Notes: generated from the letters alone by a model not told the origin. Positions 1 to 10,033 are shown, numbered from the stretch's first letter. The stretch: DNA of 64,000 nucleotides from CAHJXF01 sp038225855 (GCA_038225855.1 JBBRQU010000005.1:1-64000); one strand, 5' to 3'. Translations and numbers: made by a program.

Positions 1-1418
1 AGCGCTTCGATCGCGGGATCCTGGCCGAACACGACGTTCTTGAGATCGCGCTCGATGGTCGCGAGTTTGCTGCGATCGTCCGACGACACGTTCTGTGGCG
101 GGATGCGCGCGATCTTCGCGATGATCTCTTCGATCTCGGATTTGCCGATGGTCTTCTTGCGCTTGCCCACCGGCAGGATGCGTTGCGCGGCGCCGGCTTC
201 GTCGATGACGTCGATCGCCTTGTCGGGCAGATGCCGATCGTTGATGAAGCGCGCGGCCAGCTCGGCCGCGGTGGTCAACGCCGTCGCCGAATACTTCACG
301 CCGTGATGCTCTTCGAAGCGCGACTTGAGTCCACGCAGGATCTGCACGGTCTGCTCGACCGAAGGCTCGTTGACGTCGATCTTCTGGAAGCGGCGCGACA
401 GCGCGTGATCCTTCTCGAAGATGCCGCGATATTCGTTGTAGGTGGTCGCGCCGATGCACTTCATCTGCCCGGAAGAAAGCGCCGGCTTGAGCAGGTTCGA
501 CGCATCGAGCGTGCCGCCCGAAGCAGAGCCCGCGCCGATCAGGGTGTGGATCTCGTCGATGAACAGGATCGCGCTGCTGTTTTCCTTCAACTGCTTCAGT
601 ACCGCCTTGAGACGCTGTTCGAAGTCGCCGCGATATTTGGTCCCCGCAAGCAGCGATCCCATGTCGAGCGCATAGACCTCGGCGCTGTCCAGGATCTCGG
701 GGACTTCCTTCTGTGTGATGCGCCACGCCAGACCTTCGGCGATCGCGGTCTTGCCTACGCCTGCCTCACCGACCAACAACGGATTGTTCTTGCGACGACG
801 GCACAGCACCTGTATTACGCGCTCGACCTCGGCTTCGCGGCCGATCAGCGGATCGATCTTGCCCTGCAACGCGAGCGCGTTGAGGTTCTGCGTGAACTGG
901 TCGAGCGCCGTCTGGCGCTGCTCCTTGTCGCCTTCGCGTTCTTCGTTGTCGGTTTCGGATCCCGCGCCCTGCTGCGCCGGATTCTTGGTGATGCCGTGCG
1001 AAATGTAATTGACGACGTCGAGCCGCGTGATGCCCTGCTGGTGCAGGTAGTAGACCGCGTGCGAGTCCTTCTCGCCGAAGATCGCGACGATGACGTTCGC
1101 GCCGGTCACTTCTTTCTTGCTGCTGGAGGTCGACTGCACATGCATCATTGCGCGTTGAATGACGCGCTGAAAGCCCAGCGTCGGCTGGGTATCGATCTCG
1201 TCGGTCCCCGACACCACAGGCGTGTTGTCGTTGATGAAATTTGTCAGATTCTTCCGCAAATCTTCAATATTGGCCGCGCATGCGCGCAGCACCGCCGCCG
1301 CGGTCGGGTTGTCGAGCAGCGCCAGCAGCAGATGCTCGACGGTGATGAACTCGTGTCGCGCCTGCCGGGCTTCGACGAACGCCATGTGCAAGCTGACTTC
1401 CAATTCCTGCGCGATCAT
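1..1418 (-). CDS. clpA: ATP-dependent Clp protease ATP-binding subunit ClpA (N-terminal part, runs off the left edge)
   Basis: AAA+ unfoldase that feeds substrates into the ClpP peptidase in the cytoplasm. About 472 codons are present, starting at ATG 1418 and reading leftward off the window; full-length ClpA is about 750-770 residues, so the second AAA+ module is missing only because of the window edge. Visible are the N-terminal double Clp repeat (residues about 1-150, opening MIAQELEVSLHMAF), a charged linker, and the first AAA+ module with Walker A GEAGVGKT and Walker B LFIDEIH. The start overlaps the clpS stop in an ATGA arrangement, so the adaptor and unfoldase are translationally coupled. 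The clpS neighbour supports ClpA over ClpB or ClpC. Confidence 0.97.
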   Translation of the reverse strand, partial: MIAQELEVSLHMAFVEARQARHEFITVEHLLLALLDNPTAAAVLRACAANIEDLRKNLTNFINDNTPVVSGTDEIDTQPTLGFQRVIQRAMMHVQSTSSSKKEVTGANVIVAIFGEKDSHAVYYLHQQGITRLDVVNYISHGITKNPAQQGAGSETDNEEREGDKEQRQTALDQFTQNLNALALQGKIDPLIGREAEVERVIQVLCRRRKNNPLLVGEAGVGKTAIAEGLAWRITQKEVPEILDSAEVYALDMGSLLAGTKYRGDFEQRLKAVLKQLKENSSAILFIDEIHTLIGAGSASGGTLDASNLLKPALSSGQMKCIGATTYNEYRGIFEKDHALSRRFQKIDVNEPSVEQTVQILRGLKSRFEEHHGVKYSATALTTAAELAARFINDRHLPDKAIDVIDEAGAAQRILPVGKRKKTIGKSEIEEIIAKIARIPPQNVSSDDRSKLATIERDLKNVVFGQDPAIEA

Positions 1419-1735
1419 GCTTCCTCCATCACGCACTGAAGCGGATGCTGATGCTGCCGTGAAAACTCGATGACCTGATCCACCTTCGTCGCGGCGATAT
1501 CGCGCGGATACACGCCACAGACGCCCTTGCCCTCAATATGCACCTTCCACATGATCTGGAAGGCCTGATCGGCATCCTTTCCGAAGAACTGTTGCAACAC
1601 CATCACCACGAACTCCATCGGCGTGTAGTCGTCGTTCAGGATCATGACCTGAAAGATCGGTGGGGGCTCGACCCGCTGCTCTTCGCGTTCGAGGACCGTC
1701 GTCGGATTTCGTTCAGGACCGTAGGGCTCAGCCAT
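1415..1735 (-). CDS. clpS: ATP-dependent Clp protease adaptor ClpS
   Basis: ClpS binds the N-domain of ClpA and delivers N-end-rule substrates to ClpAP. The 106-residue product has the family layout: a flexible charged N-terminus (residues 1-25) followed by the folded domain with the hallmark LNDDYTPMEFVV, where the Asn-Asp and Met residues belong to the N-degron pocket, then a C-terminal part with GVCGVYPRDIA and EFSRQHQHPL. Length and sequence are typical. It is the first gene of a two-gene operon with clpA (4-base overlap). I chose the start at 1735, which gives MAEPYGPERN and the usual length. Confidence 0.97.
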   Translation of the reverse strand: MAEPYGPERNPTTVLEREEQRVEPPPIFQVMILNDDYTPMEFVVMVLQQFFGKDADQAFQIMWKVHIEGKGVCGVYPRDIAATKVDQVIEFSRQHQHPLQCVMEEA

Positions 1736-2193
1736 CGATGCAATTCTAATGCCCGCAACGCGTACGCCTCAGATGGGACCGCCGATCCGGAACGCAAGTC
1801 GCCGCGCTAGTTGCCCATCTGGCAGGCGCCGGACAGACGCGCCCGTCTGACGATTCGAGTTTACTCTTGGTCGCAGCCCATCCATCAAGACAGCAACGCT
1901 TTTTTGCCGCGGCGGCAACAGCCGGACAGAGGCAATGTCGTCATCGATTTCGGTACTTGACTTTGTTCGGCCAAACTCAAAGAATGTCTCGGTGTTTGTT
2001 GTCAAGTTTTCCTAGTACTGGTTGGCCGTAAGCGGGATTGACGAACTTGTACGCCAAACACGAGCAGGCTTCAACATGATGGGAGGAGCGAATTGCCTGG
2101 TGTTCACAAGCGGGTTCACAAAGCATTTCGCGTTTGAATCAAAGCTCGGTGTCAAAGCTCGGGTTCGGTCGTTTTTTTTGAAAGATCGTTTTT
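1736..2193. other. Intergenic region between clpS and the cold-shock gene
   Basis: No convincing coding sequence. It must hold the divergent promoters of clpS-clpA and the cold-shock gene. A short perfect inverted repeat (CAGACG, loop CGCC, CGTCTG) lies at 1834-1849. Just before the cold-shock gene there is a direct repeat of TCAAAGCTCGG and a run of eight T residues. A long structured 5' leader would be normal for a cold-shock mRNA, but its boundaries cannot be fixed by eye. Confidence 0.5.
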
Positions 2194-2400
2194 ATGGCAA
2201 CCGGTACAGTCAAATGGTTCAACGATGCCAAGGGATTCGGTTTCATCACTCCGGACGACGGCGGTGAAGATCTCTTCGCTCATTTCTCGGCAATCCAGAT
2301 GAACGGATTCAAGACGCTCAAGGAAGGACAAAAAGTCCAATTCGAGGTGACGCAAGGCCCAAAAGGCAAACAAGCGTCCAATATTCAGGCGCCTACTTGA
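2194..2400 (+). CDS. Cold-shock protein (CspA family)
   Basis: A 68-residue single cold-shock domain protein that binds single-stranded RNA and DNA and acts as an RNA chaperone. RNP1 is visible as KGFGFI and RNP2 as DLFAHF; MATGTVKWFNDAKG at the N-terminus is the classic opening. Length matches CspA/CspE proteins and rules out a longer fused CspD type. It is transcribed alone, divergent from clpS, and ends at a strong bidirectional terminator. Its position beside clpS-clpA and icd is a familiar betaproteobacterial arrangement. The paralogue letter cannot be assigned from sequence alone. Confidence 0.97.
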   Translation: MATGTVKWFNDAKGFGFITPDDGGEDLFAHFSAIQMNGFKTLKEGQKVQFEVTQGPKGKQASNIQAPT

Positions 2401-2418
2401 TTTCCTGATCCCATTGAA

Positions 2419-2445
2419 AAACCCGGCAGTCGCCGGGTTTTTTTT
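2419..2445. terminator. Bidirectional Rho-independent terminator between csp and icd
   Basis: Perfect 9-bp stem AAACCCGGC / GCCGGGTTT with a 4-base loop (AGTC). T-rich tracts lie on both sides when read in either direction: TTTTTTTT after the stem on plus, TTTTT after it on minus. It ends the csp transcript (stop 2400) and the convergent icd transcript (stop 2481). Confidence 0.93.
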
Positions 2446-2480
2446 GGCCGGTCGCCGTGGCCGCCGTGTACCGAGTCAAA

Positions 2481-3734
<1,254 letters not shown>

Positions 3735-4105
3735 GGAAGTCTCCGGAAAGGGTCGCACGCGCGAAGCAATGCGAGCGACCGAGGCATGCTTGCAGACTTG
3801 CGGAGTGCCGGACCGAAGGCTCGGGTCGCTCCGCAGTCGAAGGGCGAAATTATGCCCGAAATCGCCAACCGGCCTTGACCCGCCCGAGCCGACCATCGTG
3901 CCGAACGCGTTCAACCTGCCCTCTGCGGTAGCATTGCCGAACTCCGCTGGCCGTGCGTGCAAAACGGCGTCGTGCGCGTAGATGTCAACCAGCTTGCGCA
4001 AACCGCGTTATTGGGGGTGACCCGAAGCTCTGGCGGTGATCTTGCATGCCACTCGAGTCAGTACCGAGACACTTGATTCTTTCGACCACTATTGAGGAAA
4101 TTACC
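3735..4105. other. Divergent intergenic region icd / MXKDX-repeat protein
   Basis: About 370 bases with no supported gene. It must carry the icd promoter and that of the small repeat protein at 4106. I see no confident operator, riboswitch or hairpin. Confidence 0.5.
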
Positions 4106-4378
4106 ATGAGCAAGCTCATCGCTACCCTGGTTGCGTCGTTGTTCGCAGCCGCCGCCTTTGCGCAAACCGGCGCGACGCCCCCGGCACAGCCGCCCACGGG
4201 CACGGCCGCCAAGATGGAAATGAAGAAGGACGACTCGATGATGAAGAAGGACGACTCGATGATGAAGAAAGACGACAAGATGGCGATGTCGTCCGACAAG
4301 AAGGAAATGACCAAGTCGAAGCGCGCTGCTCGCAAGATGAAGCGCGCCGAAAAGGTTGGCGACAAGCCCCTGAACTAA
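4106..4378 (+). CDS. Small exported pentapeptide MXKDX repeat protein
   Basis: A 90-residue protein with a signal peptide (residues 1-20, ending AAAAFAQ), a short proline-rich stretch, then a Met/Lys/Asp-rich repeat: MKKDDSM occurs twice in tandem plus a third partial copy around residues 34-52, followed by a very basic tail (KSKRAARKMKRAEK). This matches the TIGR family called pentapeptide MXKDX repeat protein, which has no assigned function. At DNA level the repeat is a 21-base unit. ATG 4106 is chosen because a GAGGA ribosome-binding site sits just upstream and it gives an immediate signal peptide; an in-frame ATG at 4046 would hide it. It is followed by its own terminator, so it is a single-gene unit. 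Confidence 0.85.
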   Translation: MSKLIATLVASLFAAAAFAQTGATPPAQPPTGTAAKMEMKKDDSMMKKDDSMMKKDDKMAMSSDKKEMTKSKRAARKMKRAEKVGDKPLN

Positions 4379-4417
4379 GCAGCGCTTCTTGCTGATCGGC
4401 CTCGCGCCGAGAAAAAG

Positions 4418-4446
4418 CCGGCACTCATTGGGTGCCGGTTTTTTTT
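4418..4446 (+). terminator. Rho-independent terminator
   Basis: Stem CCGGCAC / GTGCCGG (7 bp) with a 7-base loop followed by eight T residues, 40 bases after the stop of the MXKDX-repeat gene. Confidence 0.93.
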
Positions 4447-4528
4447 GATCGGCTCCAGTCGCGTGCCGATCAAGCGTTCAGCACGAATTACGCTATCTTG
4501 AAGCCATCACGATTTTCCGGGGTCCACC

Positions 4529-5020
4529 ATGCGACCAACCTCACGCTTCCGTATCGTTCGCGCCGTCTGTAACGCCAGCCTGTCGATCACCCTGTGCGCA
4601 GTTCTGGTCACGACGGCCGGACCAGCGCAATCGCAAAGCGCGCCGACCGAATTCACCGTCATCCCGCTTTCGGCGGGCATACACGTGATTCGCGCCGAGG
4701 TGGCGGCGACGCCGACCGAGCGCGCCCGCGGCCTGATGCATCGTCCGCAGATGGGCGCCAATCAGGGCATGGTGTTTCTATTCGATCAACCCGCCGAGCA
4801 ATGCATGTGGATGAAGAACACGCTCATTGCGCTCTCGGTCGCATTCATCGCCGATGATGGGCGCATTCTGAATATCGAGGATATGGCGCCTCAGACGGAA
4901 GATAATCATTGCGCGGCAAAGCCTGCGCGTTATGCGCTCGAAATGAATCGTGGCTGGTTTTCCAAGCACGGCATTTCGGCTGGAATGAAGGTTGCGGGTT
5001 TACCAAAACCAGCGCGGTAG
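4529..5020 (+). CDS. DUF192 family exported protein
   Basis: A 163-residue protein with a signal peptide (about residues 1-36, ending PAQSQS) and one DUF192 domain. Family signatures are visible: ATPTERARGLMHRP, GMVFLFDQP, and CMWMKNTLIALSVAFI with the conserved W-M-K-N-T; the C-terminus has ALEMNRGWFSKHGI. DUF192 proteins are common periplasmic proteins with no established biochemical role. Transcribed alone, convergent with sodB. Confidence 0.92.
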   Translation: MRPTSRFRIVRAVCNASLSITLCAVLVTTAGPAQSQSAPTEFTVIPLSAGIHVIRAEVAATPTERARGLMHRPQMGANQGMVFLFDQPAEQCMWMKNTLIALSVAFIADDGRILNIEDMAPQTEDNHCAAKPARYALEMNRGWFSKHGISAGMKVAGLPKPAR

Positions 5021-5041
5021 TTTTCTAAGTTAGTGCGATGA

Positions 5042-5070
5042 AATCGCGAATAATTTTGATATTCGCGATT
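5042..5070. terminator. Perfect 10-bp hairpin between convergent DUF192 gene and sodB
   Basis: AATCGCGAAT and ATTCGCGATT are exact inverted repeats separated by 9 bases. It lies between two convergent stop codons (5020 and 5116). The flanking T-tracts are weak, so its action as an intrinsic terminator is plausible but not certain. Confidence 0.55.
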
Positions 5071-5115
5071 CCAGCAAACAGCCTTTCAATTGTTCAAGAA
5101 GACGCAATTGCCGAA

Positions 5116-5691
5116 TTAGCCAAGATTCTTTCCGGCGAAATCCCAATTGACGACATTCCAGAATGCTTCCATATACTTCGGGCGCGCATTTCTGTAGTCG
5201 ATGTAATACGCGTGCTCCCACACATCGCAAGTCAAGAGCGCCTTGTCCGGGCCTTTGAGCGGCGTATCGGCATTGCCGGTCGTCACGATATCGACGCCAT
5301 CGCCCTTTTTGACCAGCCACGCCCAGCCCGAACCGAATTGGCCGACAGCCGCCTTGGTGAAGGCGTCCTTGAATGCCGCGAAGTCTCCCCACTTGGCCTT
5401 GATCGCGTCTCCGATCGCGCCTTTGGCCTCGCCGCCGCCATCGGGCGAGAGGCTATTCCAGTAGAAGGTGTGATTCCACACCTGAGCGGCATTGTTGAAG
5501 ATGCCGCCGGAAGCTTTCTTGACGATATCTTCGAGCGACGCATTCTCGAACTCGGTCCCCTTGATAAGCTTGTTCAGGTTCGTGACGTACGTCTGGTGAT
5601 GCTTGCCGTAGTGATATTCCAGGGTCTCCTTCGAGATGTGGGGAGCCAGTGCGTCCATGGCGTACGGGAGCGGCGGCAGCTTGTGTTCCAT
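5116..5691 (-). CDS. sodB: Superoxide dismutase, Fe-type
   Basis: Dismutation of superoxide to hydrogen peroxide and oxygen, cytoplasmic. The 191-residue length is typical of Fe/Mn-SOD. Metal ligands are visible as His27 (EYHYGKHH), His74 (NNAAQVWNHTFYW) and the Asp/His of DVWEHAYYIDY. Gln70 in AAQVWNH is the position that favours the iron-type enzyme. It lies downstream of xseA on the same strand (155-base gap), a frequent Burkholderiales order. Confidence 0.96.
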   Translation of the reverse strand: MEHKLPPLPYAMDALAPHISKETLEYHYGKHHQTYVTNLNKLIKGTEFENASLEDIVKKASGGIFNNAAQVWNHTFYWNSLSPDGGGEAKGAIGDAIKAKWGDFAAFKDAFTKAAVGQFGSGWAWLVKKGDGVDIVTTGNADTPLKGPDKALLTCDVWEHAYYIDYRNARPKYMEAFWNVVNWDFAGKNLG

Positions 5692-5845
5692 GATTTCTCC
5701 TAGCGGATGACTGGCCTGCGACCAACGATGGGATGAAAGCAGTTCAGCGAGCGCGCAATGGTCGGGTGCGCATTGTCCTCGGGCCAGGCAACGAGGCGCG
5801 ATTTTACGGCGCGATCGGGAAGAATCGGTGGTGCGGGCGCAGTAT

Positions 5846-7225
5846 TCAGACGCGCGCTGACACTTCGACGATCGTCTCGACGACGTCGGATTCGAAGCGC
5901 CCGTGGGCGACCTGGACGGTCACGCGGTCTCCCACGCGCAGGTGCGCCGCGTCGCGAACGACATGTCCTCCGGAGTCGACCGCGATCGAGTAGCCGCGCT
6001 CGAGAATGGCTTTCGGATCGAGCAGGCCGAGTCGCTGCTCCAGACTTTCGAGCGCGTGAGTAGCCATGCGCATGCGTTGCTCGATGCCCCAGTCGAATCG
6101 CTCGCGCAGGCGGCTTTGACGCGCAGCGAGCCGTTCGAGCGCGGGCGCTGCCGCTCTCAAGCGCCGTACCGACTGCGCCAGGCACGCGCGGCTGCGCAAC
6201 AAGGCGTGGTCGTTTGCACCGATCAAACGACGCAACCGATCTCCCAGCGTTTGCCGCGCAATCGAAAGGCGCTGAGCCGGCGACCGCAGCCGGCGCGCGC
6301 CCTCGTCGATCCGTTGCGTGAGCATGGCGATGCGGCGCTCCATCGCGCGCGTAATCGCAGCACGCCGTTGCGTGAGACGCATCAGCAAGGCGCCGGCATC
6401 GGGAGTTGCGAGTTCCGCGGCTGCGGTCGGCGTGGGCGCGCGCAGATCGGCGACGAAGTCGGCGATCGTGAAGTCGGTCTCGTGACCGACGCCGCTGATC
6501 ACGGGCACCTCCGCGGCGGCGATCGCATAGGCGACGCGCTCGTCGTTGTAGGCCCACAGGTCTTCGATGCTGCCACCACCGCGGACCAGCAGGAGCACGT
6601 CGACGCGATGCGTCGCGCCATGACGCGAAGCCGCGGCGATCGCTTCGACGATTCGAAGAGGCGCCTCTTCGCCTTGCACGGGCGTCGGAAAGACGAGGAT
6701 GTCGACGTTCGGCGCGCGACGCGCGAGCGTCGTCAACACATCGCGCAACGCGGCCGCCTGCATCGAGGTCACGATCGCGATGGCGCGCGGATGGGCGGGC
6801 AGCGGGCGCTTGCGTCCTGCATCGAACAGTCCCGCAGCCTCGAGCTTCGCCTTGATTCGCAAGAAGGCTTCATAGAGCGCGCCTGCCCCCGCGCGCCGCA
6901 TCTGTTCGACCTGCAACTGAAATTCGCCGCGCGGGGCATAGAGGCCGACGAGCACGCGCGCCTCCACGCGATCGCCTTCGCGCGGCGCCCAATCGAGATT
7001 CTGATTGCGGTTGCGAAACATCACGCAGCGCACCTGGGCGTCGCGATCCTTGAGCACGAAATACCAATGCCCCGAAGCCGCCCGGGTGAAATTCGAAATC
7101 TCGCCGCCGACCCACAGCAACGGAAACGATCGCTCGAGCAAAGTCGCAACGACGCGGGCCAGCTCGCCGATCGGGACGACACGCTGCGCCGATATGGTGT
7201 CGGGCAGGGCGAGATCAGAATTCAT
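5846..7225 (-). CDS. xseA: Exodeoxyribonuclease VII large subunit
   Basis: Large subunit of ExoVII, which degrades single-stranded DNA from both ends with XseB (present at 37340-37636). The 459-residue product has the N-terminal OB-fold (LLERSFPLLWVGGEISNF, GHWYFVLKD), the catalytic region with RPLPAHPRAIAIVTS and VRGGGSIEDLWAYND, then a long helical arm and the C-terminal LERGYSIAV motif. ATG 7225 is preferred over in-frame starts up to 7306 because the conserved OB-fold begins shortly after it. Confidence 0.96.
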   Translation of the reverse strand: MNSDLALPDTISAQRVVPIGELARVVATLLERSFPLLWVGGEISNFTRAASGHWYFVLKDRDAQVRCVMFRNRNQNLDWAPREGDRVEARVLVGLYAPRGEFQLQVEQMRRAGAGALYEAFLRIKAKLEAAGLFDAGRKRPLPAHPRAIAIVTSMQAAALRDVLTTLARRAPNVDILVFPTPVQGEEAPLRIVEAIAAASRHGATHRVDVLLLVRGGGSIEDLWAYNDERVAYAIAAAEVPVISGVGHETDFTIADFVADLRAPTPTAAAELATPDAGALLMRLTQRRAAITRAMERRIAMLTQRIDEGARRLRSPAQRLSIARQTLGDRLRRLIGANDHALLRSRACLAQSVRRLRAAAPALERLAARQSRLRERFDWGIEQRMRMATHALESLEQRLGLLDPKAILERGYSIAVDSGGHVVRDAAHLRVGDRVTVQVAHGRFESDVVETIVEVSARV

Positions 7226-7594
7226 GCGGGTCTCGAGGTGATTTGATCCGGAAAGGCGCGAGGACATTGAGCCCCGCCGCGAACGCCGCACGGACACTGT
7301 CCACATCGACTCGCGTCCCTGCCAGCCCGCTACGGCCGTCGTATGTCGGAATCAGTCGGCGTAAAGCGCTTTCGATTCAAGATTCTCGAACGCGCCGATT
7401 CGGTCGGTTGTGAAAGCCGCACATCTTGTCGAGATTGAAGCCAACGGATATACACATAGTTATCCACATCTCCAAATCCCGCGTCAACCAGCGAATTCCC
7501 CGCATCCGGTTTCATCACCGTAACGCCGTCGGCTTGCCGATGCGGGTTCGACAGGCTACATTGCGGGTCGCCTTTCCTCCATCAGGAGCAACGT
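7226..7594. other. Divergent intergenic region xseA / exbB
   Basis: About 370 bases without a supported gene; holds the exbB promoter candidate (7534-7562) and presumably the xseA promoter. Confidence 0.5.
7534..7562 (+). promoter_or_regulatory. Candidate sigma-70 promoter of exbB
   Basis: TTGCCG at 7534-7539, a 17-base spacer, and TACATT at 7557-7562, about 33 bases before the exbB start. Each hexamer matches consensus at four of six positions. Confidence 0.45.
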
Positions 7595-8206
7595 TTGGGT
7601 TCGATTTTTCTCGCGGCCGGGTGGCCGATCTGGTTCCTGCTGGTCGCATCCATCATCGCTCTCGCACTGATTATCGAACGGTCCATCGTTCTCAGGCGCT
7701 CGAAGATCATCCCGCCCCATCTGCTCGACGAGGTTGTCGGACTCTATCGTTCGCGCAAAGTCACTCCCGAAATCGTCCAGCGCCTCGAAATCAATTCCCC
7801 CTTGGGGCGCGTCCTCGGCGCCGGGTTGCGAAACGAAAGGGCTTCACGCGAAGTCATGAAGGAGTCGATCGAGGAAGCCGGACGCGCGGTCACGCACGAT
7901 CTCGAACGCTTTCTCAATCATCTGGGCACCATTGCGACCGCCGCCCCCCTGCTCGGTCTGTTCGGCACCGTGATCGGCATGATCGAGATCTTCGGCTCGC
8001 AGGCGCCCACGGGCGGGACGAATCCCGTGCAACTCGCGCACGGCATTTCGGTTTCTCTCTACAACACCGCGTTCGGCCTCGTGGTGGCGATTCCTTCGTT
8101 GATTTTCTATCGCCACTTTCGCGGCAAGGTCGACGGCCTGGTGGTCGAGATGGAACAGCTTGCGGTGCGTTTCGTCGACATCGTGCATGGCGAACGCAGC
8201 GACTGA
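7595..8206 (+). CDS. exbB: MotA/TolQ/ExbB proton channel family protein
   Basis: Inner-membrane stator subunit of an ExbB-ExbD proton-driven motor that energises TonB-type transport. 203 residues with three membrane segments: residues about 4-28, then TIATAAPLLGLFGTVIGM (about 110-130) and FGLVVAIPSLIF (about 155-175), the family core. The start is TTG: AGGAG at 7584-7588 is correctly spaced and gives the N-terminal membrane helix at once. exbD follows 18 bases later. No tonB gene is in the window. TolQ is an alternative name, but no tolA, tolB or pal is adjacent. Confidence 0.92.
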   Translation: MGSIFLAAGWPIWFLLVASIIALALIIERSIVLRRSKIIPPHLLDEVVGLYRSRKVTPEIVQRLEINSPLGRVLGAGLRNERASREVMKESIEEAGRAVTHDLERFLNHLGTIATAAPLLGLFGTVIGMIEIFGSQAPTGGTNPVQLAHGISVSLYNTAFGLVVAIPSLIFYRHFRGKVDGLVVEMEQLAVRFVDIVHGERSD

Positions 8207-8224
8207 ACCGGAGCTTGTCCTCAC

Positions 8225-8647
8225 ATGAATTTCAAGAAGGGCCTGGGCCGCGAAGAGCTCGAGATCAACCTCATTCCGTTGATCGACGTGTTTCTCGTGA
8301 TCATCATTTTTCTGATGGTGACGACGACCTATTCGAAGTTTGCCGAGCTGCAGATCACGCTGCCCACCGCCGACGCGGAGAAGGCTTTGCAGCGGCCCGC
8401 GGAAATCGACGTATCGGTCACGCAGGATGGCCGCTACAGCGTCGATGGCCGGCAACTCGGCGCGCGCGATGCAAGCGGGCTTGCCGAAGCGATCCGTGCG
8501 AGCGCAGCGTCGCGCAAGGACCCGGTGATCGTGATCAATGCCGATGCCCAGGCGACGCATCAATCGGTGATCAACGTGATGGAGGCCGCGCGCGCGGCGC
8601 AAATTGCACAGATCACGTTCGCAACCCAGATTTCTCAGTCGAAGTGA
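8225..8647 (+). CDS. exbD: ExbD/TolR family biopolymer transport protein
   Basis: Partner of ExbB. 140 residues: a short cytoplasmic tail, one membrane helix with the conserved aspartate (LIPLIDVFLVIIIFLMV, Asp21) that carries protons, then a periplasmic domain. Typical length. It lies in the exbB-exbD-lpxK-kdsB run seen in Burkholderiales, where proton-motor genes precede lipid A and KDO genes. Confidence 0.93.
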   Translation: MNFKKGLGREELEINLIPLIDVFLVIIIFLMVTTTYSKFAELQITLPTADAEKALQRPAEIDVSVTQDGRYSVDGRQLGARDASGLAEAIRASAASRKDPVIVINADAQATHQSVINVMEAARAAQIAQITFATQISQSK

Positions 8648-8720
8648 TCGTCGTCTTGCGTCCGCATGCATCGATTCCAGCAACGATGATCGATGCGTCG
8701 TTGCGTTCAGGAGCCGCTCC

Positions 8721-9824
8721 ATGCTGAGCCGCGCGCTCAAGGAAATCTGGTTCGGCGTCGAACGATCTCAGGCGCGTCGACCTGCGAGGGGCAATCGGGT
8801 GCTGCGGCACGCGCTCCTGCCCCTCGCGCTCATGCCGCTGTCGCTGCTTTTTCGAGCGGGCGTCGGCACGCGGCGATTTCTTTCCCGGCTGTCGCGCGGC
8901 GCGGTCAAGCGCATCTCTGTGCCGGTGATCGTGGTCGGCAACATCACGGTCGGTGGTTCGGGCAAGACGCCGCTCGTGATCGCACTCGTCGAAGCGTTGC
9001 GGCGCGAAGGTTACGCGCCGGGTGTCGTATCGCGCGGCTATCGCGCAAAAGGGACTCGATCGAAGCGCGCAGTCGAAAGCGTCGACGCCGCGGTCGACGA
9101 CGCGGCCGAGCGCTTCGGTGACGAGTCGGTACTGATCAGGCAGCGTACCGGCGCGCCGGTGTTTGTCGGCCGCCGTCGCGCCCGCGCCGCGCGCGCATTG
9201 CTCGCGGCGCATCCCGAGGTCGATGTGCTGATCGCAGACGATGGGCTCCAGCACTACGCGCTGGCGCGCAATTTCGAAATTGCGGTCTTCGATGCGCGCG
9301 GCGCGGGCAACGGTCGAATGCTTCCGGCCGGTCCGTTGCGCGAGCCTCTCGGTCGTCTGCTCGATATCGATGCCATCGTCCTCAACGGCGACGATGCCGT
9401 TCTCCCGAAAATTCCCGGCGGCCTCGTCCCGTCGCGTGCCCCCTATCGCATGACGCTCGTACCGAGTGACGCATATCGGGTCAACAACTCGGGCGAAACG
9501 CGCACGCTGCAACAGTTTCGCGGAAGTCGCCTGACGGCGGCAGCGGGCATCGGCAATCCCCAACGCTTCTTTGCGCTCCTGCATGGCGCGGGCCTGAAGT
9601 TTCATCGCATGCCGCTCGACGATCACCATCGTTACCGCGACAATCCGTTTGCCGGCCGCCATGCGGAAGCCGTGCTGATGACTGAAAAGGATGCGGTCAA
9701 ATGCAGGCGTTTCGAGGAGTCGCGGATGTGGGCCGTGCCGGTGTCCGCCGAGATCGATCCCACGCTCGTCGCCGCGTTGCTCGAGCGTATCGGCGGCAGC
9801 AAGAAACTGCCGTCGCCGGCCTGA
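8721..9824 (+). CDS. lpxK: Tetraacyldisaccharide 4'-kinase
   Basis: Phosphorylates the 4' position of the lipid A disaccharide precursor at the inner membrane. 367 residues, slightly longer than the usual 325-345. An N-terminal amphipathic/membrane segment (residues about 30-50) is followed by the P-loop VVGNITVGGSGKTP (72-84), then SRGYRAKG, DDGLQHYAL and RNFEIAVFDARG. The C-terminus has MTEKDAVKC. CAGGAG lies 8 bases before ATG 8721. Eight bases separate it from the Trm112-like gene. Confidence 0.95.
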   Translation: MLSRALKEIWFGVERSQARRPARGNRVLRHALLPLALMPLSLLFRAGVGTRRFLSRLSRGAVKRISVPVIVVGNITVGGSGKTPLVIALVEALRREGYAPGVVSRGYRAKGTRSKRAVESVDAAVDDAAERFGDESVLIRQRTGAPVFVGRRRARAARALLAAHPEVDVLIADDGLQHYALARNFEIAVFDARGAGNGRMLPAGPLREPLGRLLDIDAIVLNGDDAVLPKIPGGLVPSRAPYRMTLVPSDAYRVNNSGETRTLQQFRGSRLTAAAGIGNPQRFFALLHGAGLKFHRMPLDDHHRYRDNPFAGRHAEAVLMTEKDAVKCRRFEESRMWAVPVSAEIDPTLVAALLERIGGSKKLPSPA

Positions 9825-9832
9825 CTTCTCCC

Positions 9833-10033
9833 ATGGATCCCCGACTTCTCGACATCCTCGTCTGCCCGGTCACCAAGGGTCCGTTGACCTACGACAAGGC
9901 CAGGCAGGAACTCGTCTCGGAGGCGGCGCGGCTCGCGTATCCGATCCGTGACGGCATTCCCGTCATGCTCGAGTCCGAGGCGCGACGACTCGACCCCGAC
10001 CCCGCGCCGCGCGATTCGCAATCGGCCTCGTGA
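9833..10033 (+). CDS. Trm112 family protein (YcaR-like)
   Basis: A 66-residue protein between lpxK and kdsB. It begins MDPRLLDILVCPVTKGPL and contains AYPIRDGIPVML, both standard for the family. Only one cysteine of the zinc-binding set is present (Cys in LVCPVTKG), as in enterobacterial YcaR, so zinc binding is unlikely. Function unknown in bacteria; the conserved place between lpxK and kdsB suggests an envelope link. The stop overlaps the GTG proposed as kdsB start. Confidence 0.92.
   Translation: MDPRLLDILVCPVTKGPLTYDKARQELVSEAARLAYPIRDGIPVMLESEARRLDPDPAPRDSQSAS

Noticed and set aside
183..1439. Long plus-strand open frame (418 codons) at the left edge
   Set aside because: It is antisense to clpA, whose Walker motifs and Clp repeats read cleanly on minus; the plus frame has no recognisable domain and is a GC-rich shadow.
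1769..2005. Minus-strand 78-codon frame in the clpS-csp gap
   Set aside because: No ribosome-binding site, no domain, and position overlaps the expected promoter region.
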